The notes: generated by a model not told the origin, from the letters alone. DNA of 57,120 nucleotides from RGIG3077 sp045541475 (GCA_045541475.1 JAZQJI010000046.1:1-57120); one strand, 5' to 3'. Positions 42,009 through 51,103 are shown, counted from the stretch's first letter. A program made the numbers and translations.

Positions 42009-43019
42009 ATGCCATTGCACATTATCAGACAGGATATAACCAAAATGGAAACTGATGCGATAGTCAACGCAGCCAATACAAGCTTGCTTGGCGGCGGCGG
42101 TGTTGATGGGGCTATTCACAAGGCTGCAGGCGCGCAACTGCTTGAAGAATGTAAAACCTTAGGCGGCTGCAAAACGGGCGAGGCCAAAATTACAAAAGGA
42201 TATAAGCTTTTGTGCAAATATGTAATACATACAGTCGGGCCGATATGGCATGGCGGAAACGACGGCGAAAAAGAAAAACTTGTTTCTTGCTATCGCAAAT
42301 CGCTGGCACTTGCAAAGGAATATAAATGTAATTCCGTTGCATTTCCATTGATTTCCTCGGGTGTATACGGTTATCCAAAGGATAAGGCGCTAAAGGTTGC
42401 AATAGATGTTATCGGTGACTTTTTGCTTGAAAACGAAATGACTGTATATATTGTTATTTTTGATAAAGCATCGTATAATATAGGTGAAAAGCTATTTGCC
42501 GATATTACAGAATATATTGATGATAACTATGCTGCGGCACACGCTGAAAAACGCTGGGAACGAAGATTCAGAGCATCAAAAGCGTTTGAAAGCGAGTGTA
42601 GTTGCAATTGTGATGCACCTGTTATCCTCAGCGAAATGTCAAACTTTTCAGGCACACTTATCAATAATCTTGCTACGCTTGATGAAAGCTTTTCGCAGAT
42701 GCTTTTGCGCAAGATTGATGAGAAGGGAATGACCGATGCACAGTGCTATAAAAAGGCAAATATCGACCGCAAACTGTTTTCAAAAATCCGCAGCGATGTT
42801 AATTATAAGCCTTCAAAACCAACAGTTATAGCTTTTGCAATTTCTCTTGAATTGCCGCTTGAAGAAGCGCAGGATATGCTCAAAAAAGCAGGGTTTGCTC
42901 TTTCTCACAGCAATAAGTTTGATATTATTATTGAATACTTTATCTCCAAGGGTAAATATGATATACACGAAATTAACGAGGCATTGTTTGCTTTTGACCA
43001 AAGTCTTTTGGGAGCGTGA
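42009..43019 (+). CDS. Macrodomain protein fused to a C-terminal helical (XRE-like) domain
   Basis: This 336-residue protein starts with a MacroD-type macrodomain (about 1-170): DAIVNAANTSLLGGGGVDG, GEAKITKGYKL, YVIHTVGPIW, PLISSGVYGYPKDKAL. These enzymes remove ADP-ribose from proteins or deacetylate O-acetyl-ADP-ribose. A Cys-containing linker follows, then a helical region (about 220-336: YKKANIDRKLFSKIRSD, YKPSKPTVIAFAISLEL) that resembles an XRE HTH. GGGAGGG precedes the ATG. An extended -10 (TGCTATAAT, 41971-41979) lies upstream. Confidence 0.87.
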   Translation: MPLHIIRQDITKMETDAIVNAANTSLLGGGGVDGAIHKAAGAQLLEECKTLGGCKTGEAKITKGYKLLCKYVIHTVGPIWHGGNDGEKEKLVSCYRKSLALAKEYKCNSVAFPLISSGVYGYPKDKALKVAIDVIGDFLLENEMTVYIVIFDKASYNIGEKLFADITEYIDDNYAAAHAEKRWERRFRASKAFESECSCNCDAPVILSEMSNFSGTLINNLATLDESFSQMLLRKIDEKGMTDAQCYKKANIDRKLFSKIRSDVNYKPSKPTVIAFAISLELPLEEAQDMLKKAGFALSHSNKFDIIIEYFISKGKYDIHEINEALFAFDQSLLGA

Positions 43020-43022
43020 AAT

Positions 43023-43325
43023 ATGAAAAAAATCAAAATAACAGTTATGCGCAAAGCGCGATATGATGATTTGATTGAAAAATACGAAAACCCGATAGAA
43101 CACGCTTGCGATTTGGATGAAGGTCAGGTGTTTTTTTGCGAAGGCTGGCAAAAACCGCAAGACTTTTGTGACAGTGCATGGCAAAGTATTTCACCGTTTG
43201 TTATGACGCTTGCTTACGGCGGCGAGGATATTTATGACGGTTGGATGAAAAATAAAAAGTCTGCAATGATATCTTGCAACGACGGTTTCAGACCGGTCAG
43301 CTTTTTAATTGAAGTATGTGAGTGA
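43023..43325 (+). CDS. TIGR04076-like small protein
   Basis: This 100-residue protein has the pattern of TIGR04076 proteins: KITVMRKARYDDLIEKYE at the start, then an acidic-Cys stretch (HACDLDEGQVFFCEGWQKP), CDSAWQSISPFVMTLAYGG and a late Cys (AMISCNDGFRPVSF). Function is unknown for the family. It starts 3 bases after the macrodomain stop with GGGAGCG inside that gene's end, so the two are translated from one message. Confidence 0.7.
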   Translation: MKKIKITVMRKARYDDLIEKYENPIEHACDLDEGQVFFCEGWQKPQDFCDSAWQSISPFVMTLAYGGEDIYDGWMKNKKSAMISCNDGFRPVSFLIEVCE

Positions 43326-43350
43326 TTTGAGTAAAAAGGGGGAGTAGGTT

Positions 43351-43707
43351 GTGGTAAAATTTATATGCTATCCAAAATGTACAACTTGCCTTAAAGCTAA
43401 AAAATGGCTTGATGATAATAAAATTGATTATACTCTGCGTGACATAAAGACAGATAATCCAACTGTTGATGAATTGACGCAATGGCACGATAAAAGCCGC
43501 CTTCCGTTAAAGAAGTTTTTTAACACAAGCGGACTTTTATACAAATCAATGGAACTTAAAACTAAACTACCCGATATGAACGATGCTCAGATGATTGAAT
43601 TGCTTGCAACTGACGGCATGCTTGTTAAAAGACCGCTGCTTATAGGCGATGATTTTGTTCTTGTTGGGTTTAAGGAGAATCAATGGGCAGAAATGCTAAA
43701 TAAATAA
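43351..43707 (+). CDS. ArsC/Spx-family reductase-like protein
   Basis: This 118-residue thioredoxin-fold protein has CYPKCTTCLKAKKWLDDN at the N-terminus, LPLKKFFNTSGLLYKSM in the middle and VKRPLLIGDDFVLVGFKE at the end, as in YffB/ArsC-like proteins. Such proteins reduce arsenate or act as redox partners; Spx proteins bind RNA polymerase. CxxC (CTTC) is present. The start is GTG at 43351 after AGGGGGAG. It is the third gene of the macrodomain unit. Confidence 0.88.
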   Translation: MVKFICYPKCTTCLKAKKWLDDNKIDYTLRDIKTDNPTVDELTQWHDKSRLPLKKFFNTSGLLYKSMELKTKLPDMNDAQMIELLATDGMLVKRPLLIGDDFVLVGFKENQWAEMLNK

Positions 43708-43805
43708 TTGTCGCTTGCTATGCGACCAAAACGGTATAAATATCCTCTATAATATGATTGTAAGGTAAATCAATACCAAATAACCATTTTTAGGAGGATA
43801 TTTTT

Positions 43806-44459
43806 ATGAAAAAGGATTTGACTGAACTTGTATTTATTCTGGACAGAAGCGGCTCAATGTCAGGGTTGGAGAGCGATACCATCGGCGGTTTCAACTCTAT
43901 GATCGAAAAGCAGAAGAAACAGGACGGCGGTTGCTATGTATCGACTGTGCTTTTTGATGACGTGAGCGAGGTTCTGCACGACCGTGTAAAGCTCGGCGAT
44001 ATCCCCAAGATGACAGACAGGGATTATACGGTAAGAGGTTGTACAGCTTTGCTTGATGCAATTGGCGGAGCAATTCACCACATAGGAAATATTCATAAAT
44101 ATTCACGCAACGAAGATGTTCCCGAACATACTATTTTTGTAATCACTACGGACGGAATGGAAAATGCAAGCAGATTTTATGATTATGATAAAATCAAGAA
44201 GATGATAGAGCGTCAGAAAAAAAGATACGGCTGGGAGTTTTTGTTTCTGGGTGCAAATATTGATGCGGTTGCAACTGCAAAAAGCTTTGGCATTGGAGCA
44301 GACCGCGCAGTTAAGTATAAGTGCGACAGTGAAGGCACAGCACTGAATTATAAAGTAATGAGCCAAACAATCAGTGCTTTTCGTGAGTCAAGACCTGTTG
44401 GCGCGGAGTGGAAGAAACAGATTGAGGAAGACTACGCTGTGAGAGGCAAGAACGAATAG
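43806..44459 (+). CDS. VWA-domain protein
   Basis: This 217-residue cytoplasmic protein is a single von Willebrand A domain with a complete MIDAS: DRSGSMSG (14-21 region), Thr in the RGCTALLDAIG loop, and Asp in FVITTDGMENAS. No signal or membrane segment is visible. VWA proteins of this size bind metal-dependent partners; the partner here is unknown. AGGAGGATATTTTT precedes the ATG. It is separate from the macrodomain unit (98-base gap) and has its own terminator. Confidence 0.88.
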   Translation: MKKDLTELVFILDRSGSMSGLESDTIGGFNSMIEKQKKQDGGCYVSTVLFDDVSEVLHDRVKLGDIPKMTDRDYTVRGCTALLDAIGGAIHHIGNIHKYSRNEDVPEHTIFVITTDGMENASRFYDYDKIKKMIERQKKRYGWEFLFLGANIDAVATAKSFGIGADRAVKYKCDSEGTALNYKVMSQTISAFRESRPVGAEWKKQIEEDYAVRGKNE

Positions 44460-44479
44460 GATACATTTAAAGAGTATGA

Positions 44480-44516
44480 AACAACCTGAGAAGATTTAAT
44501 CTCTTCTCAGGTTGTT
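44480..44516. terminator. Convergent terminator between the VWA and TetM-like genes
   Basis: A perfect 15-bp stem (44480-44494 with 44502-44516, core AACCTGAGAAGA) is followed by TTGTTG on the plus strand. It sits between two converging genes. Confidence 0.8.
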
Positions 44517-44556
44517 TTGTTGTATATACTATCAAAAAAACAGAATAACTGAAATA

Positions 44557-47172
44557 TCAGTTTGTATTGTCCTTAAGCTTTGGAGCGGTGTTTTTGTTCT
44601 CGGTTTTTTGTTTTTCCAAAAATTTCAGCATATCGCTTTCGGCGTAATTAACCTCCGCAAGCAATTCCTGCGCTGATACTCGGTGAGCGCCGTTGCCGAG
44701 AACGATTATCTGCTCAAGACCGTCAGAGGTGGCAACTCTCACACGGTATTCCTTAGCCAATGTGTGCGATACCTGCTCGATATAGCTGTCGGCAGTTTCG
44801 GCTTCCTTGGTGTAAACTACGTGAAGCTTTCCGTGCTGTTCAATCGTTCTGTCCTTGCCTTTTACCCTGTAAGCGTCAAAAACAATAATTATATTGCAGT
44901 TTTTTAATCCTTGATAATTTGTAAGCCTGTTTATTAGCTTACTTCTTGCTAAATCAAGATTATCCTGGGCTGTTTTTCTCAAATCTTCCCATGCGTAAAT
45001 AATGTTGTATCCGTCAACCAAAAGGTATTCAGGTCCGTTGTTATATCTCTTTGCCCGTGATTTATAATACTGTGCCGATTCTTCACGGCGGTCACGTCTC
45101 ATGGCTTTTCTTTCGTCACGGTTTATTTTTCCATAGGTGCGCTCATAAATTGCCATAAGTTCTTCATCGCTGGCATTAGTGCGGTCAGAAATTCTCGGTA
45201 TCGGCGGCAGTTCTTCCTCAATGCTTTTTAGCCGCTCCGATGCATACGGCAGGTGCATATACTGCGGCACTTCAAACCATGGCACAGTAAAGCCTGCCCC
45301 ATGTGAGCAAAAAACCGAATCGGGTGAGTTTTCCAAATCGCTTTCAAAATTATAGCCGATTTGCGCCAAAACCTCTTCGGTGTTGTGGCATGGTTGATAT
45401 CCCGAAACGGTAAGGCTCAATACACCCTGACCTTTTGTGTAGCTCATCACTTCAGCGGCATAGTCAGCCATTTCAGCAACGGGTGCACTGCCTATTAGCA
45501 CAGCCTGTCCGTTTTCTAACTGCGGCGCTTGAAATTTACCGTTTTTCATCTGTATATCGTGCATAGCACGACCTAAGCAATCCTGCGGTAATGTTAATAA
45601 AAAATCGTAGTAAGGCTCAAGCAAAACGCTTTGCGCACTTGCAAGTCCTTGCCTGATTGCACGATAGGTAGCTTGGCGAAAATCTCCGCCTTCGGTATGC
45701 TTTAAGTGTGCCTTGCCTGAAACCAGTGTTAGCTTCATATCGGTAATAGGCGAGCCTGTAAGCACGCCGATATGTTGCTTTTCTTCGATGTGGGTGAGAA
45801 TAAGCCTTTGCCAGTTTCTGCTTAATTCATCTTCACTGCATCGTGATTCCCACTGCAAACCGCTGCCTGCCGGCAAGGGTGATAACTGAATATGCACTTC
45901 TGCATAATGGCGCAGCGGTTCGTAATGTCCCACGCCTTCAACCGTGTCTGAAATTGTTTCAAGATAAGTCACACTGCCGCTGTCAAAAGATACGTCATAA
46001 CCAAAACGCTCAGAAATGCGCTGTGTAAGTACCTCAAGCTGTACCTTGCCCATCAGCTGAACGAAAATCGCTTGCAGTTGTTCGTTCCACAACACATTCA
46101 GCTGCGGGTCTTCTTCTTCCAATATTCTGAAATGCTTCAAAGCATCGCTTGGCAGCATATCCTGAGGCAAAATTGCCCTATATCGCATTACGGGGCGTAA
46201 AATACTTTGGGTAAAATCCTGCACACAGCCCATGCCTTGCCCTGCATAAGCGGAAGAAAGCCCCGTTACAGCACAAACATCACCGTTTTCGGCTTGCTCT
46301 GCCGTGCGATATTTTACGCCCGAATAAAAGCGGATTCCGCTGATTTTTTCAGTGTATTTTTGATTATCAGCTCCGATATAAACAAGTTCATCACGATTCT
46401 TAATCATGCCGCCCTTAAGCTTTAAAAAAGTAAGGCGATTGCCTTTTGCATCGGTCGAAATCTTAAAAACTCTTGCTCCAAAATCTTTACTGTATCGCGG
46501 ATGAACGGTATATCGTTCCAACAGAGTTAAAAGCGTTTGAATACCATTAAATTTGCGTGCAGAGCCAAAACAGCAGGGGAATATCTCTCTTTTTGATATC
46601 GCTTCGCTAAGGTCACTTTCTGTAAGGAAACCATTTGCCAAAAAAGTTTCCATCAACAATTCGCTGCAGGTTGCGGCGGCTTCGCTAATGGTTTCTTCAT
46701 CATCGGTAAAATCAACGCAATCTGCCGAAAGCTTATTCTGCAAATTTTGCAAAATAGCCTTTTGGGTCAGCTCTGTGGCATCCATTTTGTTGACAAAAAT
46801 AAGGGTGGGTATATTATATCTGCCAAGTAAATTCCATAAAGTGCGTGTGTGGCTTTGTACACCGTCAATACCGCTGATAACAAGTACGGCATAATCAAGC
46901 ACCTGCATGGTGCGTTCTGTTTCGGCAGAAAAATCCACGTGACCGGGGGTATCGAGCAAAGTAACTTCGGTGTTGCCTATTGTAATGCTTGCCTGGTGTG
47001 AAAATATAGTTATGCCTCGGCTTTTTTCTATTTTGTCAGTATCCAGCCATGTGTTGCCGTGGTCCACTCTTCCCATTTGGCGAATAACGCCCGTTTTGTA
47101 AAGCAAAGCTTCTGCAAGGGTTGTTTTTCCCGAATCTACATGTGCCATTATGCCAACGGTGATTTTTTTCAT
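44557..47172 (-). CDS. TetM-like translational GTPase fused to a YacP/Rae1-like NYN nuclease domain
   Basis: This 871-residue protein has an EF-G/TetM-like part (1 to about 640) with IMAHVDSGKTTLAEALL, RGITIFSH, LLDTPGHVDFSAE and VNKMDA. Residues about 715-845 are a NYN/PIN-like domain (EYLLVDGYNIIYAWEDL, IIIVFDAYRVKG, EAETADSYIEQ, RVRVATSDGLEQ) of the YacP family; YacP (Rae1) of B. subtilis cuts mRNA in the ribosomal A site. The TetM tip loop with SPVSTPAD is replaced by HLKHTEGGDF, so tetracycline protection is not expected. I infer a ribosome-rescue or A-site mRNA-cleavage role. GGAGG precedes the ATG. Confidence 0.88.
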   Translation of the reverse strand: MKKITVGIMAHVDSGKTTLAEALLYKTGVIRQMGRVDHGNTWLDTDKIEKSRGITIFSHQASITIGNTEVTLLDTPGHVDFSAETERTMQVLDYAVLVISGIDGVQSHTRTLWNLLGRYNIPTLIFVNKMDATELTQKAILQNLQNKLSADCVDFTDDEETISEAAATCSELLMETFLANGFLTESDLSEAISKREIFPCCFGSARKFNGIQTLLTLLERYTVHPRYSKDFGARVFKISTDAKGNRLTFLKLKGGMIKNRDELVYIGADNQKYTEKISGIRFYSGVKYRTAEQAENGDVCAVTGLSSAYAGQGMGCVQDFTQSILRPVMRYRAILPQDMLPSDALKHFRILEEEDPQLNVLWNEQLQAIFVQLMGKVQLEVLTQRISERFGYDVSFDSGSVTYLETISDTVEGVGHYEPLRHYAEVHIQLSPLPAGSGLQWESRCSEDELSRNWQRLILTHIEEKQHIGVLTGSPITDMKLTLVSGKAHLKHTEGGDFRQATYRAIRQGLASAQSVLLEPYYDFLLTLPQDCLGRAMHDIQMKNGKFQAPQLENGQAVLIGSAPVAEMADYAAEVMSYTKGQGVLSLTVSGYQPCHNTEEVLAQIGYNFESDLENSPDSVFCSHGAGFTVPWFEVPQYMHLPYASERLKSIEEELPPIPRISDRTNASDEELMAIYERTYGKINRDERKAMRRDRREESAQYYKSRAKRYNNGPEYLLVDGYNIIYAWEDLRKTAQDNLDLARSKLINRLTNYQGLKNCNIIIVFDAYRVKGKDRTIEQHGKLHVVYTKEAETADSYIEQVSHTLAKEYRVRVATSDGLEQIIVLGNGAHRVSAQELLAEVNYAESDMLKFLEKQKTENKNTAPKLKDNTN

Positions 47173-47207
47173 GCCGACCTCCGCCTTGATTATTGTTGTT
47201 GCTACTT

Positions 47208-47236
47208 ATTATAGCATATTTGTGCGCTTGTTGCAA
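47208..47236 (-). promoter_or_regulatory. Promoter of the TetM-NYN gene
   Basis: TTGCAA (47236-47231) and a perfect TATAAT (47213-47208), with an extended TGC, have 17-bp spacing on the minus strand. Confidence 0.8.
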
Positions 47237-47319
47237 AATATCTTACAAAAAAATGAAAATTACTGCTTTAGAATTTACAAAACCGTTTCGCTGTTGTGCA
47301 ATCTGTAACCTTTGTGTTG

Positions 47320-47348
47320 TTGAAACTATATATTTTTTGTGATAAAAT
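47320..47348 (+). promoter_or_regulatory. Promoter of the first array lipoprotein
   Basis: TTGAAA (47320-47325) and TAAAAT (47343-47348) have 17-bp spacing. This is a normal sigma-A-type promoter and lacks the 43-bp element of the later array genes. Confidence 0.7.
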
Positions 47349-47396
47349 CATTATAAGGAAAAGTGGAAGCTTAATATCATTTCGGAGGTGCTTATC

Positions 47397-48560
47397 ATGA
47401 AAAAGAAAATAGTATTGTTATCATTGTTAATGGCGTTCACAATTCTGCTGTCTTCCTGTGAAATGATTGATGATGTGATTTTTGATAGCCGACGCCCCGA
47501 ATACTATCTAACGGCTGATCATTCGACAAACATGAATAGTGACATTTATTATCTTTCGGATGGGGATATATTGAAATGCGGGCAAAGCACTGACGCAACA
47601 TTTGTTGAAAACGGCAATTTTTGTACCGTGTTTGCAAATACAAGCAATGTTTTTGCAGCTGATAGCGAGAAAGTGTATGTGTTTGATACGCTAGGTGAAA
47701 ATGTTAAAACATTTGATATTTCAAATGTTGAACGTATGTATGGTGATGATGAATTTGTTTTCTTCTACTATTATCACAGAAGAGGCGGAGCGTCTATCGA
47801 TTATTCCTGCGATGTTTATGATATAGCAAAAGATGAAGTTTTAGAGGTTAATAAGCTTGCGGACGAATTGGCAATGACTGATAATCTGTATGAGATAGGT
47901 TCGCAGTATGCGCTTACGCTTGATATAGGTGATTGGACAGTATTATGCATTACACCTTATGGCTACCATTATAACGAAAGGCTTTATGAAGTGTATTTGT
48001 ATAACAGAACAACGAAGGAAAGGTCATGCTCTGCTTTGCTTCAAGAAGATATAATGATACTCGATGTATATGATGACACGGTAACATATTTATCCACAGG
48101 GGCAGTATATGCTATTGACAAAGACGGTAATTACGAGCGCCTTAGTAGTGAATTTGCAGAGTATGCACTGCCGATGAGCGATGATATTTCAAAAGGACGA
48201 ATTATTGTTAGTGTAAACAGCGGTATAGCAGAAACAGCAAGCAGAACAACAGCGAAATATCATGAAGAGGATTATCTGTTACAGTATAATTGCGAAACAA
48301 GGGAGTATGATGAGATATTCAAAACCGAATCGGGCACTCAATTAATTGGCTCTTATGGTGATGTTTTGGTGCTGTGCGATTTGGAAAACGGTGAGATTTA
48401 TTCGTGCGATTTTTCACTAAATGATAAAGCTGTATTATACAATCTTGACGATTACAGTGATATTATTTGCTTTGAAATGATTGAAAATGTTGTGTTAATC
48501 TATACAAAGGCAAAGGGGGATAATACAACAACAGAACTTTTGTTCAAAACTGAAGTATAA
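47397..48560 (+). CDS. Array lipoprotein 1, beta-propeller-like
   Basis: This 387-residue protein has a lipoprotein signal ending in LSSC (Cys19) and a beta-rich mature region with repeats of the type DIYYLSDGDILKCG, CTVFANTSNVFAAD, VYVFDTLGENV, FDISNVERMYGDDEFVFF. The spacing suggests propeller blades like DUF5050, but I cannot assign it firmly. The ATG at 47397 follows GGAGG; the context GGAGGTGCTTATCATG is shared with lipoproteins 2 and 3. It is a paralogue of both. No enzymatic motif is visible; it may bind or sense an envelope component. Confidence 0.75.
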   Translation: MKKKIVLLSLLMAFTILLSSCEMIDDVIFDSRRPEYYLTADHSTNMNSDIYYLSDGDILKCGQSTDATFVENGNFCTVFANTSNVFAADSEKVYVFDTLGENVKTFDISNVERMYGDDEFVFFYYYHRRGGASIDYSCDVYDIAKDEVLEVNKLADELAMTDNLYEIGSQYALTLDIGDWTVLCITPYGYHYNERLYEVYLYNRTTKERSCSALLQEDIMILDVYDDTVTYLSTGAVYAIDKDGNYERLSSEFAEYALPMSDDISKGRIIVSVNSGIAETASRTTAKYHEEDYLLQYNCETREYDEIFKTESGTQLIGSYGDVLVLCDLENGEIYSCDFSLNDKAVLYNLDDYSDIICFEMIENVVLIYTKAKGDNTTTELLFKTEV

Positions 48561-48561
48561 C

Positions 48562-48737
48562 AACCCCACCCACAATTCAACACCCCCGCACAAATAGGTG
48601 CCGCTTGCTTTGTGCAAAACAGAGAAAAACAGAAAATTTAAAATTTTTTGTGAGTTTTTCGCATTTTCGATTTAATTATATAATAGAAGGAGAAAACACA
48701 ACGGTTATTTAACCTAATTTTAAAGGAGATACTTATC
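48562..48737 (+). repeat. Array intergenic cassette, copy B (promoter-bearing)
   Basis: This spacer shares long stretches with 51832-52004 and 52908-53112. It includes the pattern around GAGAAAAACAGAAAATTTAA, the 43-bp promoter element at 48649-48691 with TATAAT at 48679-48684, the palindrome GGTTATTTAACC at 48703-48714, and the ribosome site AAAGGAG. The upstream hairpin of copy D is missing here. Confidence 0.85.
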
Positions 48738-49847
48738 ATGAAAAAGAAAATTGCTGTACTTACTTTATGCGCTGTTATGACAGCATCGCTTTGCTCATGC
48801 TATCTCTTTGAAAAAGCCTATTATTCTGAAATATACATGACAACGGATAATTATGTTTGCACTTACGGAGATGATGTCTATTACATAACAAACGACAAAA
48901 ACGGCGGAACGCTTTACAAAAATTCGCAGGCGTTTTTTGAAGGCGAGTATTTCAATGCGGTTTTTGTCAACAGCTCAGGTGTTTACCTTAGTGTGGAAAA
49001 TAAAATAGTTTTTGTGGATAATATGGGCCAGCTTGCGCAGGAATACACACTAAATGAATTAGGTTCTGCTTTATGCGGAAATATTTTCGGTGATGATGAA
49101 TATGTTTTTGTGCAGAATAGCGACGTGATAAGCGTTTCTGAAAACAAACTTTATGGTTTGTTAGAGCATCATTATAACAAAACTATTGTGGTAAACACCT
49201 TTGGGAATGAAATTACTGAATATAAATACGACAACGGTCTTGTCGGTGCGTATAGCTTTCAGCTTGGTGATTTTACAGTATTTTACGAAGATTACGGTAA
49301 TTGTGATATCATATCAAATTCGAGCAAAACGCCGTCTGTTGCGGTATATGCAGATGCAGGAAACTATTATTGTTTAAAAAGAGGATGCGGGCTTGAACAA
49401 TACAGATATTTTGTTGACGATTATTCTATAATCGACACAGATTTTAACGGAATTGTAGCTGATATTGAGGGTGATTATATCGCACTTAACGGTCATGAGG
49501 ATTCTTTGGAGCCGAAAATCGGCTATAAGAACGAAGACTATGTTCTGAAATATAATCCTGAAACAGAGGATTTTGATATTGTATGCGAATTTGAAAAGCA
49601 TGAGCAGATAATAAAAATCGTTGGTGAAACTGTTGTTTATATCGACGGCAACGAAAAAAAGCTTTATACAAAAAACATTGCCGATGATACGGTGACGGAA
49701 ATCGGCGCCCTTGACGAAGATATTGACGAGAAGCAGATATTCTTTTCATCTTCGGAAAGTAAGGTTTATGTGTTTGTAAATTATACAGATAAAGAAACGG
49801 AATGGGAATATCCGCAAATGGTTCAATCTTTTGATATTGTTGGTTGA
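48738..49847 (+). CDS. Array lipoprotein 2, beta-propeller-like
   Basis: This 369-residue protein has a lipoprotein signal with lipobox LCSC and a beta-rich mature region similar in layout to lipoprotein 1 (DDVYYITNDKNGGTLYKN, AVFVNSSGVYLSVENK, CGNIFGDDEYVFVQ, YLFEKAY at the start). The DNA from the ribosome site through the lipobox differs at only four of about 76 positions from lipoprotein 3, while the mature regions are strongly diverged. It is transcribed from cassette B. Function is unknown. Confidence 0.78.
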   Translation: MKKKIAVLTLCAVMTASLCSCYLFEKAYYSEIYMTTDNYVCTYGDDVYYITNDKNGGTLYKNSQAFFEGEYFNAVFVNSSGVYLSVENKIVFVDNMGQLAQEYTLNELGSALCGNIFGDDEYVFVQNSDVISVSENKLYGLLEHHYNKTIVVNTFGNEITEYKYDNGLVGAYSFQLGDFTVFYEDYGNCDIISNSSKTPSVAVYADAGNYYCLKRGCGLEQYRYFVDDYSIIDTDFNGIVADIEGDYIALNGHEDSLEPKIGYKNEDYVLKYNPETEDFDIVCEFEKHEQIIKIVGETVVYIDGNEKKLYTKNIADDTVTEIGALDEDIDEKQIFFSSSESKVYVFVNYTDKETEWEYPQMVQSFDIVG

Positions 49848-49887
49848 TTATCCGCTGTGAAAATTTGATAAAATGGAGGTACTTATC

Positions 49888-51039
49888 ATGAAAAAGAAAA
49901 TTACTGCACTTACTTTATGCGCTGTTATGACAACATCGCTTTGCTCATGCGAGAATATTAAGCACGCCTTGGGCTTGTACAGGTGCTTTCTTCCAAGCGA
50001 TGATTTTGCCGCCTTTAATGGTGAAAATTACTATTATGTATCCGAAGGCGTTTTGTACGAATCCGGCGAAAAGTTCTTTGATGATAAAACTGTCACACGG
50101 ATTTTTGCAAATTCAAGCTATGTTTTTGCCGCAAGCGAAAATGATGTAACCCTGCTTGACTTTGATGGCGAAGAACAGCAGGTATTTGAAATAGGCAATG
50201 TCAGCGAAATTTGCGGCGATGATGAGTATGTGTTTTTTAAGTACGTTAACGATGGTACTGTTATGGGGAATTTTTGTGATTACTATGATATTGCCGCCAA
50301 TGAAATACACAGCGTTAACGACCTTATAAATGAACAATGCAATTCGGGAAATTATTGCGAAATTGCAGGTGATATGTCATCGGCGTATGGTTATGCTTCG
50401 TATGTTGATATCGGACCGCACCGTGTATTTGCATTGGTGTCTAACGCAAATATAAAGGCTTCGGTTTATGCGCAGGATATTTATTTGTGCGGTGCAATTT
50501 CGGCAGAGTTTGCAAGTTGTCTTGATGTTGATAATAGCGGCACAATTTACTTTTCGGATATGGATATAACGGGTACGTTTTCCATTACAAGTGACATGAG
50601 AGTATCCAAAACTGAATTTGAAAAAAGCTATTCAAATAATACTGTGGTTTATGCGCAATATCCTGAAGACGATATCATCATAGCTGAACAGAACGACGGA
50701 TATTATGATCCTTCATACGAGCCTTTAGAGGATTGGCATATATCCTCAGTAATGTTGAAACTGAACGAAGAAAGCACTACATACGAAGAAATTTTGCAAA
50801 CCGATGAAACCGCACAGATTGTTGGCTATCACAACGGCAAGGCGCTTGTGGTTGATTACGAAGAAAGCAAGGTTTATACCGATGACACAAACGGAAATAT
50901 TGAAAATATCTGTACCTTTGAAAAAGGCAAGGATAAATATATCTACTTTGAGATAGTGGGCGATAAGCTGTTTGTGTTCGGCTCTCAAAGCAATTATAAT
51001 CCTGAAGTGAAAATGCTTTATAGCTGTGATTTGGATTGA
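49888..51039 (+). CDS. Array lipoprotein 3, beta-propeller-like
   Basis: This 383-residue lipoprotein (lipobox LCSC) is the third paralogue: NYYYVSEGVLYESGEKFF, RIFANSSYVFAASEND, FEIGNVSEICGDDEYVFFKY. GGAGG lies 8 bases before the ATG at 49888; an upstream ATG overlaps that site. The spacer to lipoprotein 2 is only 40 bases and has no cassette, so 2 and 3 are probably one transcript. No catalytic motif is evident. Confidence 0.78.
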   Translation: MKKKITALTLCAVMTTSLCSCENIKHALGLYRCFLPSDDFAAFNGENYYYVSEGVLYESGEKFFDDKTVTRIFANSSYVFAASENDVTLLDFDGEEQQVFEIGNVSEICGDDEYVFFKYVNDGTVMGNFCDYYDIAANEIHSVNDLINEQCNSGNYCEIAGDMSSAYGYASYVDIGPHRVFALVSNANIKASVYAQDIYLCGAISAEFASCLDVDNSGTIYFSDMDITGTFSITSDMRVSKTEFEKSYSNNTVVYAQYPEDDIIIAEQNDGYYDPSYEPLEDWHISSVMLKLNEESTTYEEILQTDETAQIVGYHNGKALVVDYEESKVYTDDTNGNIENICTFEKGKDKYIYFEIVGDKLFVFGSQSNYNPEVKMLYSCDLD

Positions 51040-51048
51040 TTTGCCACT

Positions 51049-51103
51049 CCGCAACCCTTAGTGGTTGCGGGGGGCACCCAACCACAGTTTGACAAATTGT
51101 GGT
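51049..51103 (+). repeat. Paired hairpins after array lipoprotein 3
   Basis: CCGCAACC (51049-51056) pairs with GGTTGCGG (51063-51070). Next, ACCACAGTTT (51081-51090) pairs with AAATTGTGGT (51094-51103) around GAC. Neither has a T-run. The first matches the hairpins at 52908 and 53646, so it is the head of a cassette whose promoter part is missing. Confidence 0.7.

Noticed and set aside
44557..47172. Tetracycline-resistance gene (tetM/W/O type)
   Set aside because: The GTPase part is similar, but the tip loop needed for drug release is not conserved and an NYN domain is appended. Called a translation factor-nuclease fusion instead.
51049..51103. Intrinsic terminator after array lipoprotein 3
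   Set aside because: The hairpins are strong but neither is followed by a T-run; they match cassette heads at 52908 and 53646 and are listed as repeats.
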